From positions 62,001-126,000 of the forward strand of contig NZ_JAPSHJ010000009.1 of the NCBI RefSeq assembly GCF_031179985.1: 64,000 bases of DNA, given 5' to 3'. The stretch is from Arthrobacter sp. (GTDB lineage: Bacteria; Actinomycetota; Actinomycetes; Actinomycetales; Micrococcaceae). Numbering within the stretch: the stretch's first letter is position 1; each line of letters starts with the position of its first letter. The position numbers and the translations under genes are program-made. Of the stretch, positions 18,248-29,154 are shown piece by piece. The notes under the pieces are model-generated. The model was not told the origin of the DNA, made no database searches, and worked only from the letters and a program-made list of their open reading frames with translations.

Positions 18248-19363
18248 GTGATCATGTACTTGCTGATGGGGCTTACCGCTGCCATAGTGTCGTACTCCGT
18301 GACGTGGGGGGCGCGGTTCGTTGGCAATCGCCTCGAGCTGTTCATGCCCATCAGGAGCCGGGACACGCACTCGCATCAGGTTTCCAGGCTCGGCGGTGTA
18401 GGCATCTTTGCGGGTTGCCTGGTTGCCCTCATCGTTGCCAGTCAATCCTTCTTCGTCAAGGACATCTTCCGAAACAATGACGCCCCCTGGGGAGTCATCG
18501 CCGGGGCCATAGTCATTGTCTTCGTGGGAGTTGCCGATGACCTCCTTGACCTGCGCTGGTGGATCAAGCTCATCGGCCAAAGCGCCGCGGCGCTTGTGGT
18601 GGCCATCTGGGGCGTCCGTATGACGGTGATTCCGTTTATCTCCGACCAACCCATCCATGTCGGTTCCGAGCTCGTCACCATTATCCTGACGGCCGGATTG
18701 ATCGTGACTACCATGAACGCCTTCAACTTCATCGACGGCCTCGACGGCCTGGCCGCCGGAGTGGCCATCATCGGCGGGGCAGCCTTCTTCCTGACTGCCT
18801 ACTGGGTTCACCGGAACAACCCGCAGGCTGACAACTCGGACCTCGCTACGCTCCTCACCGCGGTGCTCGTAGGAAGCTGCATCGGCTTCCTGCCCCATAA
18901 CTGGTTCCCGTCCAAAATCTTCATGGGAGACTCCGGTGCCATGCTGATCGGACTCCTTATGGCATCGGCAGGCATCGTGGCAACAGGCCAGATCACCTCG
19001 GGGCTGTACGACCGGGCGAACGGTATCCCCACCATCATTCCCATCCTTCTTCCGTTCGCGGTGCTCTTCCTTCCGCTGCTGGACCTCGGCCTGGCGGTGG
19101 TGAGACGGACGGCCCTGGGGCGTTCGCCCTGGTCGGCTGACCGCGGCCATCTCCACCACAGGCTGATGGATATCGGTTATTCTCACCGCACTACGGTTCT
19201 GCTGATGTACGTCTGGACCTGCATTCTTGCCTTTGGAGGACTGGCTTTCGCTGTGTTCCCGTGGCAGATCGTCCTTGCCGTTGACCTGTTCCTCACACTG
19301 GGAATGGCTGTCGTCACGGCCTGGCCGTACTTGAGCCGTCGCGGTAATGGTTCGTCCGCGTAA
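18248..19363 (+). CDS. WecA/MraY family undecaprenyl-phosphate phosphoglycosyltransferase
   Basis: Polytopic membrane enzyme that moves a sugar-1-phosphate (usually GlcNAc-1-P) from a UDP-sugar to undecaprenyl phosphate. 371 residues with about eleven membrane segments. Catalytic signatures are present: VGVADDLLDL (Mg-binding Asp pair), NAFNFIDGLDGLAAG, KIFMGDSGAMLIG and the carbohydrate-recognition loop DRGHLHHRLMDIGYSHR. I start at GTG 18248 because GGAG lies seven bases upstream; ATG 18254 is the alternative. The gene precedes the ATP synthase operon, as in many actinobacteria, and may form the first step of the pathway that includes the neighbouring glycosyltransferases. Confidence 0.9.
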   Translation: MIMYLLMGLTAAIVSYSVTWGARFVGNRLELFMPIRSRDTHSHQVSRLGGVGIFAGCLVALIVASQSFFVKDIFRNNDAPWGVIAGAIVIVFVGVADDLLDLRWWIKLIGQSAAALVVAIWGVRMTVIPFISDQPIHVGSELVTIILTAGLIVTTMNAFNFIDGLDGLAAGVAIIGGAAFFLTAYWVHRNNPQADNSDLATLLTAVLVGSCIGFLPHNWFPSKIFMGDSGAMLIGLLMASAGIVATGQITSGLYDRANGIPTIIPILLPFAVLFLPLLDLGLAVVRRTALGRSPWSADRGHLHHRLMDIGYSHRTTVLLMYVWTCILAFGGLAFAVFPWQIVLAVDLFLTLGMAVVTAWPYLSRRGNGSSA

Positions 19364-19369
19364 CAGTGG

Positions 19370-19399
19370 TTCAGTAATAATTTCTATCTCGTGTAGAAT
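19370..19399 (+). promoter_or_regulatory. Candidate promoter of the ATP synthase operon
   Basis: TAGAAT (19394-19399) is a good -10 match, with a weak -35 TTCAGT 18 bases upstream (19370-19375), in an AT-rich patch following the WecA-type gene. It would give a leader of about 55 bases before the atpI-like gene. Read-through from the WecA-type gene is also possible. Confidence 0.4.
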
Positions 19400-19461
19400 T
19401 TAGGGGCAGCCAAAGCTGCCACTCCGCCCCGCCGCCAGCAGGCACCGACGATTGGGATCTG

Positions 19462-19947
19462 ATGACCTCCAACGCCGAGCATGGACGTTCGTCCGGCACT
19501 GCGGCCGTCGGCGTCTCCGGCCCCGCCAGCTCCTTGTGGCTTGGCTTGTTGGTGCTGAGTTCTGTCGCGGCTGGTGCAGCCGTTCTTGTCACAAGCCTGA
19601 TTGCCCTCGCCTTCAACGGCTCCAACGCGCTGCTCTCGAGCAGTTTCGGCGGAGCGTTGGTCATGTTCTTTTTTGCCATCAGCCTTTTGATCGGCCACTT
19701 TGTCGGCCGGACCAATCCATCGGGTGCTGTAGGGCTTTTCGTAGCCACATACTTCGTCAAGGTGGTCGGCTTTGCTGTCGTCCTCTTTGTAGTCGGAGAG
19801 CCCGAATGGCTGCACGAACGCTGGTTCCTGATCGGCGCTGTCGTGGCCGTGGTGATCTGGCAAGGCGCAGAAATCCGTGGCTTCAGCAAGGCACGCTTGC
19901 AAATCTACAATGACCCCACATCCACCAAAGGCGGCAGTGATGACTAG
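19462..19947 (+). CDS. AtpI-like small membrane protein of the ATP synthase operon
   Basis: 161-residue membrane protein with four hydrophobic segments (about residues 25-48, 60-82, 88-112, 120-138). Position at the head of the atp operon and the topology suggest the ATP synthase subunit I (AtpI) group, which assists Fo assembly or Mg uptake, but sequence similarity to AtpI is too weak for a firm name. ATG start; overlaps the next gene by eight bases. Confidence 0.6.
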   Translation: MTSNAEHGRSSGTAAVGVSGPASSLWLGLLVLSSVAAGAAVLVTSLIALAFNGSNALLSSSFGGALVMFFFAISLLIGHFVGRTNPSGAVGLFVATYFVKVVGFAVVLFVVGEPEWLHERWFLIGAVVAVVIWQGAEIRGFSKARLQIYNDPTSTKGGSDD

Positions 19948-20278
19948 TCGCAAACCAGGACGCAAAGTCCGCCCCACAGCTCCCCGCACGGGTACCGGCG
20001 CTCCCGGTGTATCAGCCGACGGCCGCGACGGCGGATACAACGCTGGAATTGCCGTATTCAGCTACATCATTGGCGGAATCATCGTCTGGAGTTTGATAGG
20101 GTGGGGTCTGGATAATCTGTGGGGAACCCGCTGGATTGTGCTCGCTGGCGCTCTGCTTGGAGCCGCGGGAGGGTTCTATCTTTCCCATATGCATGGCCTT
20201 ACCAGTTCACGAAAAACTACTGGGCAGAGCAATGCTTCCAGCGGCCCGTCCGATGATGGGGACAGTAATGCCAAATAA
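19940..20278 (+). CDS. AtpZ/AtpI family protein
   Basis: 112-residue protein with a basic N-terminus (TSRKPGRKVRPTAPR) and two membrane segments (GIAVFSYIIGGIIVWSLIG and RWIVLAGALLGAAGGFYL) separated by WGLDNLWGTRW. This resembles the AtpZ (gene1) family, which has a G-x-G-rich hairpin and accompanies Fo genes. ATG 19940 lies inside the end of the preceding gene, so translation is probably coupled. A hydrophilic Ser/Asp tail follows the second segment. Confidence 0.68.
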   Translation: MTSRKPGRKVRPTAPRTGTGAPGVSADGRDGGYNAGIAVFSYIIGGIIVWSLIGWGLDNLWGTRWIVLAGALLGAAGGFYLSHMHGLTSSRKTTGQSNASSGPSDDGDSNAK

Positions 20279-20359
20279 TTTCACAACGGGGGACGCGGAT
20301 ACGAATTTCGCCGGACCCCTACCAACGCCCAATGACGGACACTGCAGAGAGGAAACGCG

Positions 20360-21160
20360 TTGATCGCGCTTGCGCTCCCGGCCCAAGATTCAGGAGAGTT
20401 CACTCCTCCTGGAATTAACGAAATGCATCTGCCGGCAATCCTGCCGTGGGGTGCGGCAGACGGATTCTCCAAGCAGATGCTGCTGGTTCTGTTGTCTGTA
20501 GTCATCATTGCCACCTTCTTCGTGCTTGCCGCCCGCAAGCAGCAGTTGGTTCCCGGCAAGCTTCAGTTCGCTGGCGAAATGGCCTACGGCTTCGTCCGCA
20601 ACAGCATCGCCAAGGACATCATTGGCGGCAAAGACTTCATGAAGTACGTGCCGCTGTTGTTCAGCCTCTTCTTCTTCATCCTCGTGAACAACATCTACGG
20701 CGCCATCCCGCTGTTCCAGTTGCCCACGTTCTCGCACGTCGGCGGCGCTTACGTCCTCGCAGGCATTGTTTACGTCACCTGGATTGCCATCGGCATCAAG
20801 AAGAACGGCATCAGGTACTTCAAGCTGGCAACCGTTCCGTCAGGTGTTCCGTTCTACATCCTGCCCATCGTTGTCCCGATCGAGATCATCTCGAACTTCG
20901 TGGTCCGCCCGGTGACGCACAGCCTCCGTCTTTTTGCCACCATGCTTGCCGGCCACCTCATCGTGATGATTGCCGGCTACGGCATCGAGTTCCTCGTGAT
21001 GCAGGAAAACATCCTGCTCCAGGGCACCTCCGTGCTTGTGCTGGCAGGTGCGATCGCCATGTACATGCTCGAGGCGCTGATCATGGTGCTGCAGGCTTAC
21101 GTCTTTACGCTGCTGACCGCGATCTACATCGAAGGCGCGCTGCACGCCGACAGCCACTAG
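20360..21160 (+). CDS. atpB: ATP synthase Fo subunit a
   Basis: Stator channel subunit that guides protons to the c-ring. 266 residues with five to six membrane helices. The essential arginine is in [17 protein letters not shown] (about residue 195), and the C-terminal helix [24 protein letters not shown] is typical. The start is TTG with AGAGGAAA seven bases upstream; no better ATG exists before the conserved region. Followed by a 79-base gap with two small hairpins before atpE. Confidence 0.95.
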   Translation: MIALALPAQDSGEFTPPGINEMHLPAILPWGAADGFSKQMLLVLLSVVIIATFFVLAARKQQLVPGKLQFAGEMAYGFVRNSIAKDIIGGKDFMKYVPLLFSLFFFILVNNIYGAIPLFQLPTFSHVGGAYVLAGIVYVTWIAIGIKKNGIRYFKLATVPSGVPFYILPIVVPIEIISNFVVRPVTHSLRLFATMLAGHLIVMIAGYGIEFLVMQENILLQGTSVLVLAGAIAMYMLEALIMVLQAYVFTLLTAIYIEGALHADSH

Positions 21161-21173
21161 GCACCCACAAACT

Positions 21174-21222
21174 TCCCCTCGCGGGGATGAAGCAACCCAA
21201 ACAACCTGCCACACGGGTGGCA
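21174..21222 (+). other. Two small hairpins between atpB and atpE
   Basis: TCCCC/GGGGA (21174-21178 / 21183-21187) and TGCCAC/GTGGCA (21207-21212 / 21217-21222) form short perfect stems upstream of the atpE ribosome-binding site. They may protect or expose the atpE leader, since subunit c is needed in about ten copies per complex. Confidence 0.5.
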
Positions 21223-21239
21223 TCTTGAAAGGAAGAAAA

Positions 21240-21458
21240 ATGGAAGGCTCCATCAACGGCTCCCTCAACCTCATCGGCTACGGTCTCTCCGCAATCGGCG
21301 GTGGTATCGGTGTTGGTCTCGTGTTCGCCGCTTACATCAACGGTGTGGCACGTCAGCCGGAAGCCCAGCGCGTTCTCCAGCCGATCGCATTCCTCGGCCT
21401 CGCGCTGACTGAAGCCCTCGCCATCCTCGGCCTGGTCTTCGCCTTCGTCCTGAGCTAG
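21240..21458 (+). CDS. atpE: ATP synthase Fo subunit c
   Basis: 72-residue proteolipid that forms the rotating c-ring. Two membrane helices: the first is Gly-rich ([22 protein letters not shown]), joined by the polar loop [10 protein letters not shown], and the second holds the ion-binding Glu in [20 protein letters not shown]. The absence of the extra polar ligands seen in sodium-type rings suggests proton use. I start at ATG 21240 because AAAGGAAG lies just upstream and [10 protein letters not shown] is the usual start; an upstream TTG at 21225 would consume the ribosome-binding site. Confidence 0.95.
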   Translation: MEGSINGSLNLIGYGLSAIGGGIGVGLVFAAYINGVARQPEAQRVLQPIAFLGLALTEALAILGLVFAFVLS

Positions 21459-21510
21459 TCCTCAGAACGAAGCGACAATTCAGAACCGAGAAGATAAGGA
21501 CGGGTGAAAT

Positions 21511-22068
21511 ATGAATCAGCTGATCATCTCAGCCGCCACTGAAGGCGGCGCGGCAGCCAACCCGCTGGTGCCCAACCTGTGGGAAATGTTCGTCGTTCTC
21601 GTTGGCTTTGCACTCCTCATGTTCATCGTGGTCAAGTTTGTTGTCCCGATGTTCGAGAAGACGTTTGCAGAGCGCGCCGAGGCGATCGAAGGTGGCATCG
21701 CCAAGGCTGAAAAGGCCCAGGCTGAAGCTTCTGCCGCACTCGAAGAGTACAAGCAGCAGCTCACCGACGCCCGTGCCGAAGCTAACCGCATCCGCGAAGA
21801 AGCCCGCGCAGAAGGTGCCCAGATCCTTGCTGATCTGAAGGAAAAGGCTGCTGCCGAGTCTGCACGCATCACCGCTCAGGCTCACACGCAGATCGAATCA
21901 GAGCGCCAGGCGGCTGTTGTCGCCTTGCGTTCCGAGGTTGGCACGCTGGCCACGACTCTCGCCGGACGCATCGTGGGCGAAGCCCTCGATGACGACCAGC
22001 GGGCCGCCCGTGTGGTTGACCGCTTCCTGGCAGAACTGGAGAGCCAGAACGCAGGTGCAGCTAAGTAA
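21511..22068 (+). CDS. atpF: ATP synthase Fo subunit b
   Basis: Peripheral stalk subunit. 185 residues: one N-terminal membrane helix (WEMFVVLVGFALLMFIVVKFVVPMF) followed by a long charged coiled coil (KAEKAQAEASAALEEYKQQL and onward) that reaches to F1. AAGGACGGG precedes the ATG. The stop overlaps the atpH start by one base. A separate atpF and atpH differ from the fused arrangement of mycobacteria. Confidence 0.94.
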   Translation: MNQLIISAATEGGAAANPLVPNLWEMFVVLVGFALLMFIVVKFVVPMFEKTFAERAEAIEGGIAKAEKAQAEASAALEEYKQQLTDARAEANRIREEARAEGAQILADLKEKAAAESARITAQAHTQIESERQAAVVALRSEVGTLATTLAGRIVGEALDDDQRAARVVDRFLAELESQNAGAAK

Positions 22069-22895
22069 TGGCAGGTGTATCGAGCGAATCGCTGACCAAG
22101 GCTCTGGCTGCGTTGGAAGCCAAGCTTCCTTCGGCTTCGCTGCAGTTGGCTAAAGAACTCTTCGGCATTTTGGGAACGGTAGACACGTCGGCTGGCTTGC
22201 GGCGTGCGCTTACCGACCCCTCCCGTAACGGCGAAGAAAAGGCGGCGCTGGTCCGGCAGCTTTTCAGCGGCAAAGTATCCGCTGATGCTGTCGAAATCGT
22301 GAGCGGACTGGTCAGCTCACGCTGGGCGTCGGCACGCGATATTGGCGATGCACTCGAGACCCTTGCCGCTTCGGTGGTTATCGCCGTTGCTGAAAACAAG
22401 TCGGCCGTCTCTGCCTCAGGGATCACCGGGCTGGAAGAGTTGGAGAATGATCTTTTCTCCTTCAACCAGGCCGTTGCCTCCAACCATGAGGTTCAGCGTG
22501 CTCTGTCCGAGCCGCAAGCAAGCGCTGCAGCGAAGGTAGCTTTGGCCGAAAAGCTTGTTCCTGGAGCAGGCGAGGAAGCAAAGGTCCTGATCGGGCAGGC
22601 TGTATCGCAGCCGCGCGGCATCAAGCCCACCCGGCTTGTGGCACGCTTTGCGGAGTTGGCAGCCAAACGCCAGCAGCGTTGGATCGCAACGGTGAGCGTT
22701 ACCCGTCCACTGACGGAAACGCAGGCCAGCAGGCTTCAGGCGGGGCTCAACGCTCTTTACGGGCGCGAGCTCAAGGTCAACATTAGTGTTGACCCGACCC
22801 TCATTGGCGGTATCCGGATCCAGGTGGGCGATGAAGTTGTTGACGCTTCTGTTGTCACCCGTTTGGGTCAGTTGCACCGCCAGCTCGCCGGCTAA
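22068..22895 (+). CDS. atpH: ATP synthase F1 subunit delta
   Basis: Connects the b-stalk to the top of the F1 hexamer. 275 residues, about 95 more than the E. coli protein; this longer form is usual in high-GC Gram-positives. The OSCP/delta C-terminal signature is seen in ALYGRELKVNISVDPTLIGGIRIQVGDEVVDASV. ATG overlaps the atpF stop (TAATG), so translation is coupled. Confidence 0.93.
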   Translation: MAGVSSESLTKALAALEAKLPSASLQLAKELFGILGTVDTSAGLRRALTDPSRNGEEKAALVRQLFSGKVSADAVEIVSGLVSSRWASARDIGDALETLAASVVIAVAENKSAVSASGITGLEELENDLFSFNQAVASNHEVQRALSEPQASAAAKVALAEKLVPGAGEEAKVLIGQAVSQPRGIKPTRLVARFAELAAKRQQRWIATVSVTRPLTETQASRLQAGLNALYGRELKVNISVDPTLIGGIRIQVGDEVVDASVVTRLGQLHRQLAG

Positions 22896-22981
22896 ACCGG
22901 ACAAAGCACAAACCTTACTGATAGAAACCCCGGTCATCGTGAGCAACGATGATCACGAAAACAGGAGAGCAGGGACTGCAG

Positions 22982-24619
22982 ATGGCCGAATTGACCATCA
23001 ACGCCGACGACGTCCGTAATGCGCTGAACGAGTTCGCGGCGTCCTACGAACCCGGAAACGCAGAGCGCGTAGAGGTCGGCCGCGTGACCACCGCAAGTGA
23101 CGGCATCGCCCGTGTTGAGGGCCTTCCCTCGGTCATGGCGAACGAGCTGCTTCGCTTCGAAGACGGCACTCTGGGCCTCGCCCAGAACCTCGACGTCCGC
23201 GAGATCGGTGTCATTGTCCTCGGTGACTTCACCGGGATTGAAGAAGGCCAGGAAGTTCACCGTACTGGACAGGTTCTGTCTGTCCCCGTTGGCGACGCCT
23301 TCCTTGGCCGTGTTGTCGACCCGCTGGGCGTCCCCATCGACGACCTCGGCGACATCAAGGCTGAGACCACCCGCGCCCTGGAACTCCAGGCCCCGGGCGT
23401 CACACAGCGCAAGTCTGTGCACGAGCCGATGCAGACCGGCCTGAAGGCCATCGACGCCATGATTCCGATCGGCCGTGGCCAGCGTCAGCTGATCATTGGT
23501 GACCGCCAGACAGGCAAGTCGGCAATCGCCATTGACACGATCATCAACCAGAAGGCCAACTGGGCTTCGGGAGATGTGACCAAGCAGGTTCGCTGCATCT
23601 ACGTCGCTATCGGCCAGAAGGCATCGACCATTGCTGCCATCCGCCAGACCCTCGAGGACAATGGCGCGCTGGAGTACACCACCATCGTGGCGTCCCCGGC
23701 TTCGGACCCCGCAGGCTTCAAGTACCTGGCACCGTATGCAGGTTCTGCCATCGGCCAGCACTGGATGTACGGCGGCAAGCACGTGCTTATCGTGTTTGAT
23801 GACCTGTCCAAGCAGGCTGAGGCTTACCGTGCAGTTTCGCTGCTGCTCCGCCGTCCGCCGGGACGCGAAGCCTACCCGGGCGACGTCTTCTACTTGCACT
23901 CCCGCCTTCTGGAGCGTTGTGCCAAGCTCTCTGATGAGCTCGGTGCCGGCTCCATGACCGGACTTCCCCTGATCGAGACGAAGGCAAACGACGTCTCGGC
24001 CTACATTCCGACCAACGTAATTTCCATTACTGACGGTCAGATCTTCCTCCAGTCGGATCTCTTCAACGCCAACCAGCGTCCTGCTGTTGACGTGGGTGTA
24101 TCTGTGTCCCGCGTTGGCGGTGCCGCGCAGGTCAAGTCCATGAAGAAGGTCTCCGGTACTTTGAAGCTGGACCTGGCTCAGTACCGGGACATGCAGGCTT
24201 TCGCCATGTTCGCCTCGGACCTCGACGCTGCTTCCCGCCAGCAGCTGACCCGTGGTGCGCGCCTGATGGAGCTGCTCAAGCAGGGCCAGTACGCGCCGTT
24301 CCCGGTAGAGGACCAGGTTGTCTCCATTTGGGCAGGCACCAACGGCTACCTCGACGACGTTCCCGTGGAAGACATCAACCGCTTTGAGTCAGGCTTCCTG
24401 GAGCACCTCAAGCACCGGTCCTCCATCCTGACCACGCTTGCACAGACCAACGTCCTCGACGACGACACCGCTGCCGCGCTGAAGACCGCAATTGTGGACT
24501 TCAAGCAGGGCTTCTTCGGGGAGGGCGACAACCACTTGGTCGGCGCCGGCCACGAGGAGCACTCGGCTATCGATGAAGCTCAGGTCGACCAGGAAAAAAT
24601 CGTCAGGCAGAAGCGCTAG
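22982..24619 (+). CDS. atpA: ATP synthase F1 subunit alpha
   Basis: Regulatory nucleotide-binding subunit of the F1 hexamer. 545 residues. P-loop [15 protein letters not shown] near residue 170, the family segment around [18 protein letters not shown] appears as [27 protein letters not shown], and [18 protein letters not shown] carries the alpha-subunit arginine. ATG 22982 gives the expected [15 protein letters not shown] start with AGGG upstream; ATG 22949 would add eleven unrelated residues. The C-terminal tail is longer than in E. coli. Confidence 0.96.
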   Translation: MAELTINADDVRNALNEFAASYEPGNAERVEVGRVTTASDGIARVEGLPSVMANELLRFEDGTLGLAQNLDVREIGVIVLGDFTGIEEGQEVHRTGQVLSVPVGDAFLGRVVDPLGVPIDDLGDIKAETTRALELQAPGVTQRKSVHEPMQTGLKAIDAMIPIGRGQRQLIIGDRQTGKSAIAIDTIINQKANWASGDVTKQVRCIYVAIGQKASTIAAIRQTLEDNGALEYTTIVASPASDPAGFKYLAPYAGSAIGQHWMYGGKHVLIVFDDLSKQAEAYRAVSLLLRRPPGREAYPGDVFYLHSRLLERCAKLSDELGAGSMTGLPLIETKANDVSAYIPTNVISITDGQIFLQSDLFNANQRPAVDVGVSVSRVGGAAQVKSMKKVSGTLKLDLAQYRDMQAFAMFASDLDAASRQQLTRGARLMELLKQGQYAPFPVEDQVVSIWAGTNGYLDDVPVEDINRFESGFLEHLKHRSSILTTLAQTNVLDDDTAAALKTAIVDFKQGFFGEGDNHLVGAGHEEHSAIDEAQVDQEKIVRQKR

Positions 24620-24630
24620 TTTCGCTGGCA

Positions 24631-24666
24631 GGGACTGCCGGGACCCCTCGCGGTTCCGGCAGTCCC
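24631..24666 (+). other. Stem-loop between atpA and atpG
   Basis: GGGACTGCCGG (24631-24641) pairs perfectly with CCGGCAGTCCC (24656-24666) around a 14-base loop in the 76-base gap. No U tract follows, so it is more likely an RNA processing or stability element than a terminator. It could set different levels of the subunits upstream and downstream. Confidence 0.75.
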
Positions 24667-24695
24667 GGCCATCGGGATCTTAGGAAAGGATAAGT

Positions 24696-25589
24696 ATGGG
24701 AGCCCAGATCCGGGTCTACCGCCAGAAGATCAGCTCGACGACGTCGATGCGCAAGATCTTCAAGGCGATGGAACTGATCGCTACCTCGCGCATCGGCAAG
24801 GCCCGCGCACGCGTAGCAGCTTCACTGCCTTACGCGAACGCGATCACCCGCGCTGTTTCTGCTGTCGCAAGCCAGAGCGAAATCGACCACCCGTTGACCA
24901 CCGAGCCGGAGCAGATCCGCCGCGCAGCAGTCCTGGTAATTACCTCGGACCGTGGCCTGGCAGGTTCATACTCGGCGAGTGTGCTCAAGCAGGCGGAGGG
25001 GCTTAACGAACTGCTTCACGCCGAAGGCAAGGAAGTCAAGACGTACCTCGTCGGCCGTAAGGCACAGGCGTACTTCGAGTTCCGAAACCGCGAATATGCC
25101 CGCGTTTGGACCGGCGGCACTGATGCGCCTGAGTTCGAAACTGCACGTGAGGTTGGCGAGGCACTGCTTGCGGACTTCGCTACGGAATATGAAGAGGGAG
25201 GCGTGGACGAGATCCACGTTGTTTACACCCGCTTCAAGTCCATGGTGACGCAGGAACCCACCGTCGTTCGTCTGCTTCCGCTTGAAGTTGTTGAAGAGCA
25301 GGCCGCGTCGGAATCGGAACTCCTGCCGCTTTACGAGTTTGAGCCGGAAACCGAGCGGGTACTTGACGCTTTGCTGCCGCGCTACATCGAATCGCGCCTC
25401 TTCGCCGCAATGTTGCAGGCTGCTGCCTCTGAGCTTGCTGCCCGCCAGCGGGCTATGAAGTCTGCCGGCGACAACGCCACAGACCTCATCAAGAAGTACA
25501 CGCGTCTGCGCAACACCGCCCGCCAGGCTGAGATTACGCAGGAGCTTTCAGAGATTGTGGCCGGCGCCGACGCGCTCAACGCGTCTTAG
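24696..25589 (+). CDS. atpG: ATP synthase F1 subunit gamma
   Basis: Central rotor shaft. 297 residues; begins [36 protein letters not shown], the long N-terminal helix of the coiled coil, and ends with the partner helix [22 protein letters not shown], which holds the family signature. AGGAAAGGATAAGT precedes the ATG. Follows atpA after the intercistronic hairpin. Confidence 0.96.
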   Translation: MGAQIRVYRQKISSTTSMRKIFKAMELIATSRIGKARARVAASLPYANAITRAVSAVASQSEIDHPLTTEPEQIRRAAVLVITSDRGLAGSYSASVLKQAEGLNELLHAEGKEVKTYLVGRKAQAYFEFRNREYARVWTGGTDAPEFETAREVGEALLADFATEYEEGGVDEIHVVYTRFKSMVTQEPTVVRLLPLEVVEEQAASESELLPLYEFEPETERVLDALLPRYIESRLFAAMLQAAASELAARQRAMKSAGDNATDLIKKYTRLRNTARQAEITQELSEIVAGADALNAS

Positions 25590-25637
25590 CCGCCACACCC
25601 TCCGTTCCAGCTGTACCTGCACAACAAATAAACTTAA

Positions 25638-27122
<1,485 letters not shown>

Positions 27123-27123
27123 T

Positions 27124-27408
27124 ATGGCTGAGCTTGAGGTTGAGATTGTCGCAGCGGACCACTTCGTGTGGTCCGGAGCGGCCAAGATGGTCAAGGCCCG
27201 CACCAGTGATGGTGAAATCGGAATCCTGCCCGGCCACTCGCCCCTGCTGGCGATTCTGGCCGAAGGTGAACTGGCGATCCAGCCTGTTTCCGGTGACCGT
27301 ATTGCTGTAGTTGTTGACGGAGGTTTCTTCTCGGTCGACAACAACAGGGTGGTTATTGTTGCTGACAACGCCCAACTGGGTGACGCGGCTATTGCGGGGA
27401 TCCGCTAG
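27124..27408 (+). CDS. atpC: ATP synthase F1 subunit epsilon
   Basis: Regulatory rotor subunit. 94 residues: only the N-terminal beta-sandwich (AELEVEIVAADHFVWSGAAKMVKART, GEIGILPGHSPLLAIL, VVVDGGFFSVDNNRVVIVAD) is present, and the C-terminal two-helix brake of the E. coli form is missing or reduced. This short form is usual in actinobacteria and implies that another mechanism limits ATP hydrolysis. It starts one base after the atpD stop. Confidence 0.94.
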   Translation: MAELEVEIVAADHFVWSGAAKMVKARTSDGEIGILPGHSPLLAILAEGELAIQPVSGDRIAVVVDGGFFSVDNNRVVIVADNAQLGDAAIAGIR

Positions 27409-27418
27409 CAATACCTTG

Positions 27419-27850
27419 ATGGACGCTCTTGGTTATCCGTTCATCGCATTGGCAACTGTCTTTTTGTTGCTGATTTTTACACTGTGCCTTTTCGGGGTGC
27501 GCCGCCATAATTTGCGGCGCGCCCTGGGCACCGTGGACGCCTCCATTTGCACGGCTGGTAACAGCTGGCAGATGGGGGTTTGCCGTTATCAGGACAATGA
27601 TCTCGAGTGGTTCCGCCTCGTGTCCCTCAGCGTCCGACCCAAGCACACTTTCCGCCGCAGTTCGCTTGAGCTGCTTGGCCGACGCAAGCCCACCGAGGCT
27701 GAGCTGATCAAGGTGCTCCCCGATTCGGTCATTGTGGAACTGCGTTATGAAGGCCAGGAAGTCTTGCTGGCCATGAAGTTTGATGCCTATACCGGATTGT
27801 CGTCCTGGCTCGAAGCCGGACCGGTTATCGGTGTAGGCACCTGGCGTTAG
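27419..27850 (+). CDS. DUF2550 family membrane-anchored protein
   Basis: 143 residues with one N-terminal membrane helix (PFIALATVFLLLIFTLCLFGV), a basic RRHNLRRALGT and a soluble domain of about 110 residues with conserved tryptophans (WQMGVCRYQDNDLEWFRLVS, SSWLEAGPVIGVGTW). DUF2550 proteins typically follow atpC in actinobacteria; no function is established. ATG 27419 begins eleven bases after atpC. Confidence 0.85.
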   Translation: MDALGYPFIALATVFLLLIFTLCLFGVRRHNLRRALGTVDASICTAGNSWQMGVCRYQDNDLEWFRLVSLSVRPKHTFRRSSLELLGRRKPTEAELIKVLPDSVIVELRYEGQEVLLAMKFDAYTGLSSWLEAGPVIGVGTWR

Positions 27851-27855
27851 CCCCC

Positions 27856-29154
27856 GTGGACTTCCTCTCTGACATCCACCTCACGTCCGGACCGGTCGTC
27901 TGGTTCGCCTGGCTCGCGGGGATCACGGGGCTGGGCTACCTCCTCTGGCGTCGGGAGTCCCGCTGGCCCGTGAAAGTCCTGATCAGCATCGCGGCTGCAG
28001 CCGGGGCTGTAGTGTCTGTTCACTGGTTGCTTCTGTATGTTTTTGCCGTCTTTCCCGAACCTCTCCCCTCGGAGGTGCTGGCGTGGTCGGTGCCCGCTGT
28101 CGCCGCCTTAGTGCTGTTCCTGGCCCGGCTTCCGCGCTCCGCCTGGCGGGCACGGACCCTTTCAACTTTGTCGATGCTGGCTGTGGTGCTCCTGACAGCA
28201 GTGCAGATCAACGCGTACTTCGGGCTGAACCGAACCGTCAGTGACTTTTTGGGTACGGCTGTAGCGCGGGTCCCGCCTTTGGAACCGGCCCTGATGGCCC
28301 GTGATGGCGGTCCGCCGCTCCGGGACCTCGCCACCTGGAGGCCCCATGGGGAACCTGCCGACGGCGGGGTGTTGAGGACCGCGCACATTCCGGCTCCTGC
28401 TTCCGGCTTCACGGCCCGTGACGCCTACATATACCTGCCCCCTGCCTACCTTGACCCGCAGCGCCCCGTTTTGCCTGTGCTGGTCCTGTACGCCGGTCAG
28501 CCGGGAGGTCCGGCTGATTGGCTTACCGGCGGAATGCTGCGCGCACACATGGACCGGTTCGCCGCACAACACCACGGCATAGCACCTGTTGTTGTGGTGG
28601 TGGATCCGAACGGATCAGCCAACGGCAACACCCTCTGTATGGACAGCAGGATAGCGAAAGTAGACACCTACCTGTCCCAGGACGTGCCGAACTGGATTAC
28701 TCAAAACCTCGATGTCGGGAAGGACCACCGCAACTGGGCGGCCGGCGGATTCTCTTTCGGTGGAACCTGCGCCCTGCAAATGGTCACGCGGCACCCGGAC
28801 GTCTTCAATTCCGCCCTTTCTTTTTCCGGCGAAAGGGAACCTGCTCTCGCGAAGGAGAGGCAGAAAACAGTAGAAGCAGCGTTTGACGGAGATGTGGCTG
28901 CCTTCGACGCGCAGACTCCCTTGAACATTATGGGCAAGCAGCGCTTTGATGCCAACGCGATTTTTCTGGGAGCAGGAGCGGGTGATCAGGAGTTCGTCTC
29001 CTACCTGGAGGAATTGTCCGCCGCGGCACAGAAGGCGGGATTCGCCGTCGACACCAAAGTTGTGGCGAACACGGGGCATTCCTGGGAGGCAACCGCGGGA
29101 AGTCTTCCCCAGGCCCTGGACTTTATGGCCCTGCGCTGGGGGATCCCGTCATGA
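27856..29154 (+). CDS. Membrane-anchored esterase-family alpha/beta hydrolase
   Basis: 432 residues. Four N-terminal membrane segments fall between about residues 12 and 120. The C-terminal half is an esterase D/mycolyltransferase-like alpha/beta hydrolase, with oxyanion region VLVLYAGQPGGPADWL, nucleophile elbow AAGGFSFGGTCALQM (Ser about residue 298), a likely acid in LGAGAGDQEF and a His in NTGHSWEATAG. The active site should face outward. GTG start five bases after the DUF2550 stop, and its own stop overlaps the next gene (ATGA). Pairing with an aminoacyl-lipid synthase suggests that it hydrolyses or transfers aminoacyl or acyl groups on lipids. Confidence 0.82.
   Translation: MDFLSDIHLTSGPVVWFAWLAGITGLGYLLWRRESRWPVKVLISIAAAAGAVVSVHWLLLYVFAVFPEPLPSEVLAWSVPAVAALVLFLARLPRSAWRARTLSTLSMLAVVLLTAVQINAYFGLNRTVSDFLGTAVARVPPLEPALMARDGGPPLRDLATWRPHGEPADGGVLRTAHIPAPASGFTARDAYIYLPPAYLDPQRPVLPVLVLYAGQPGGPADWLTGGMLRAHMDRFAAQHHGIAPVVVVVDPNGSANGNTLCMDSRIAKVDTYLSQDVPNWITQNLDVGKDHRNWAAGGFSFGGTCALQMVTRHPDVFNSALSFSGEREPALAKERQKTVEAAFDGDVAAFDAQTPLNIMGKQRFDANAIFLGAGAGDQEFVSYLEELSAAAQKAGFAVDTKVVANTGHSWEATAGSLPQALDFMALRWGIPS

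Noticed and set aside
18122..19186. A 350-codon open frame antisense to the WecA-type gene
   Set aside because: Hydrophilic His/Gly/Glu-rich translation typical of the reverse of a membrane protein gene; no start signal.
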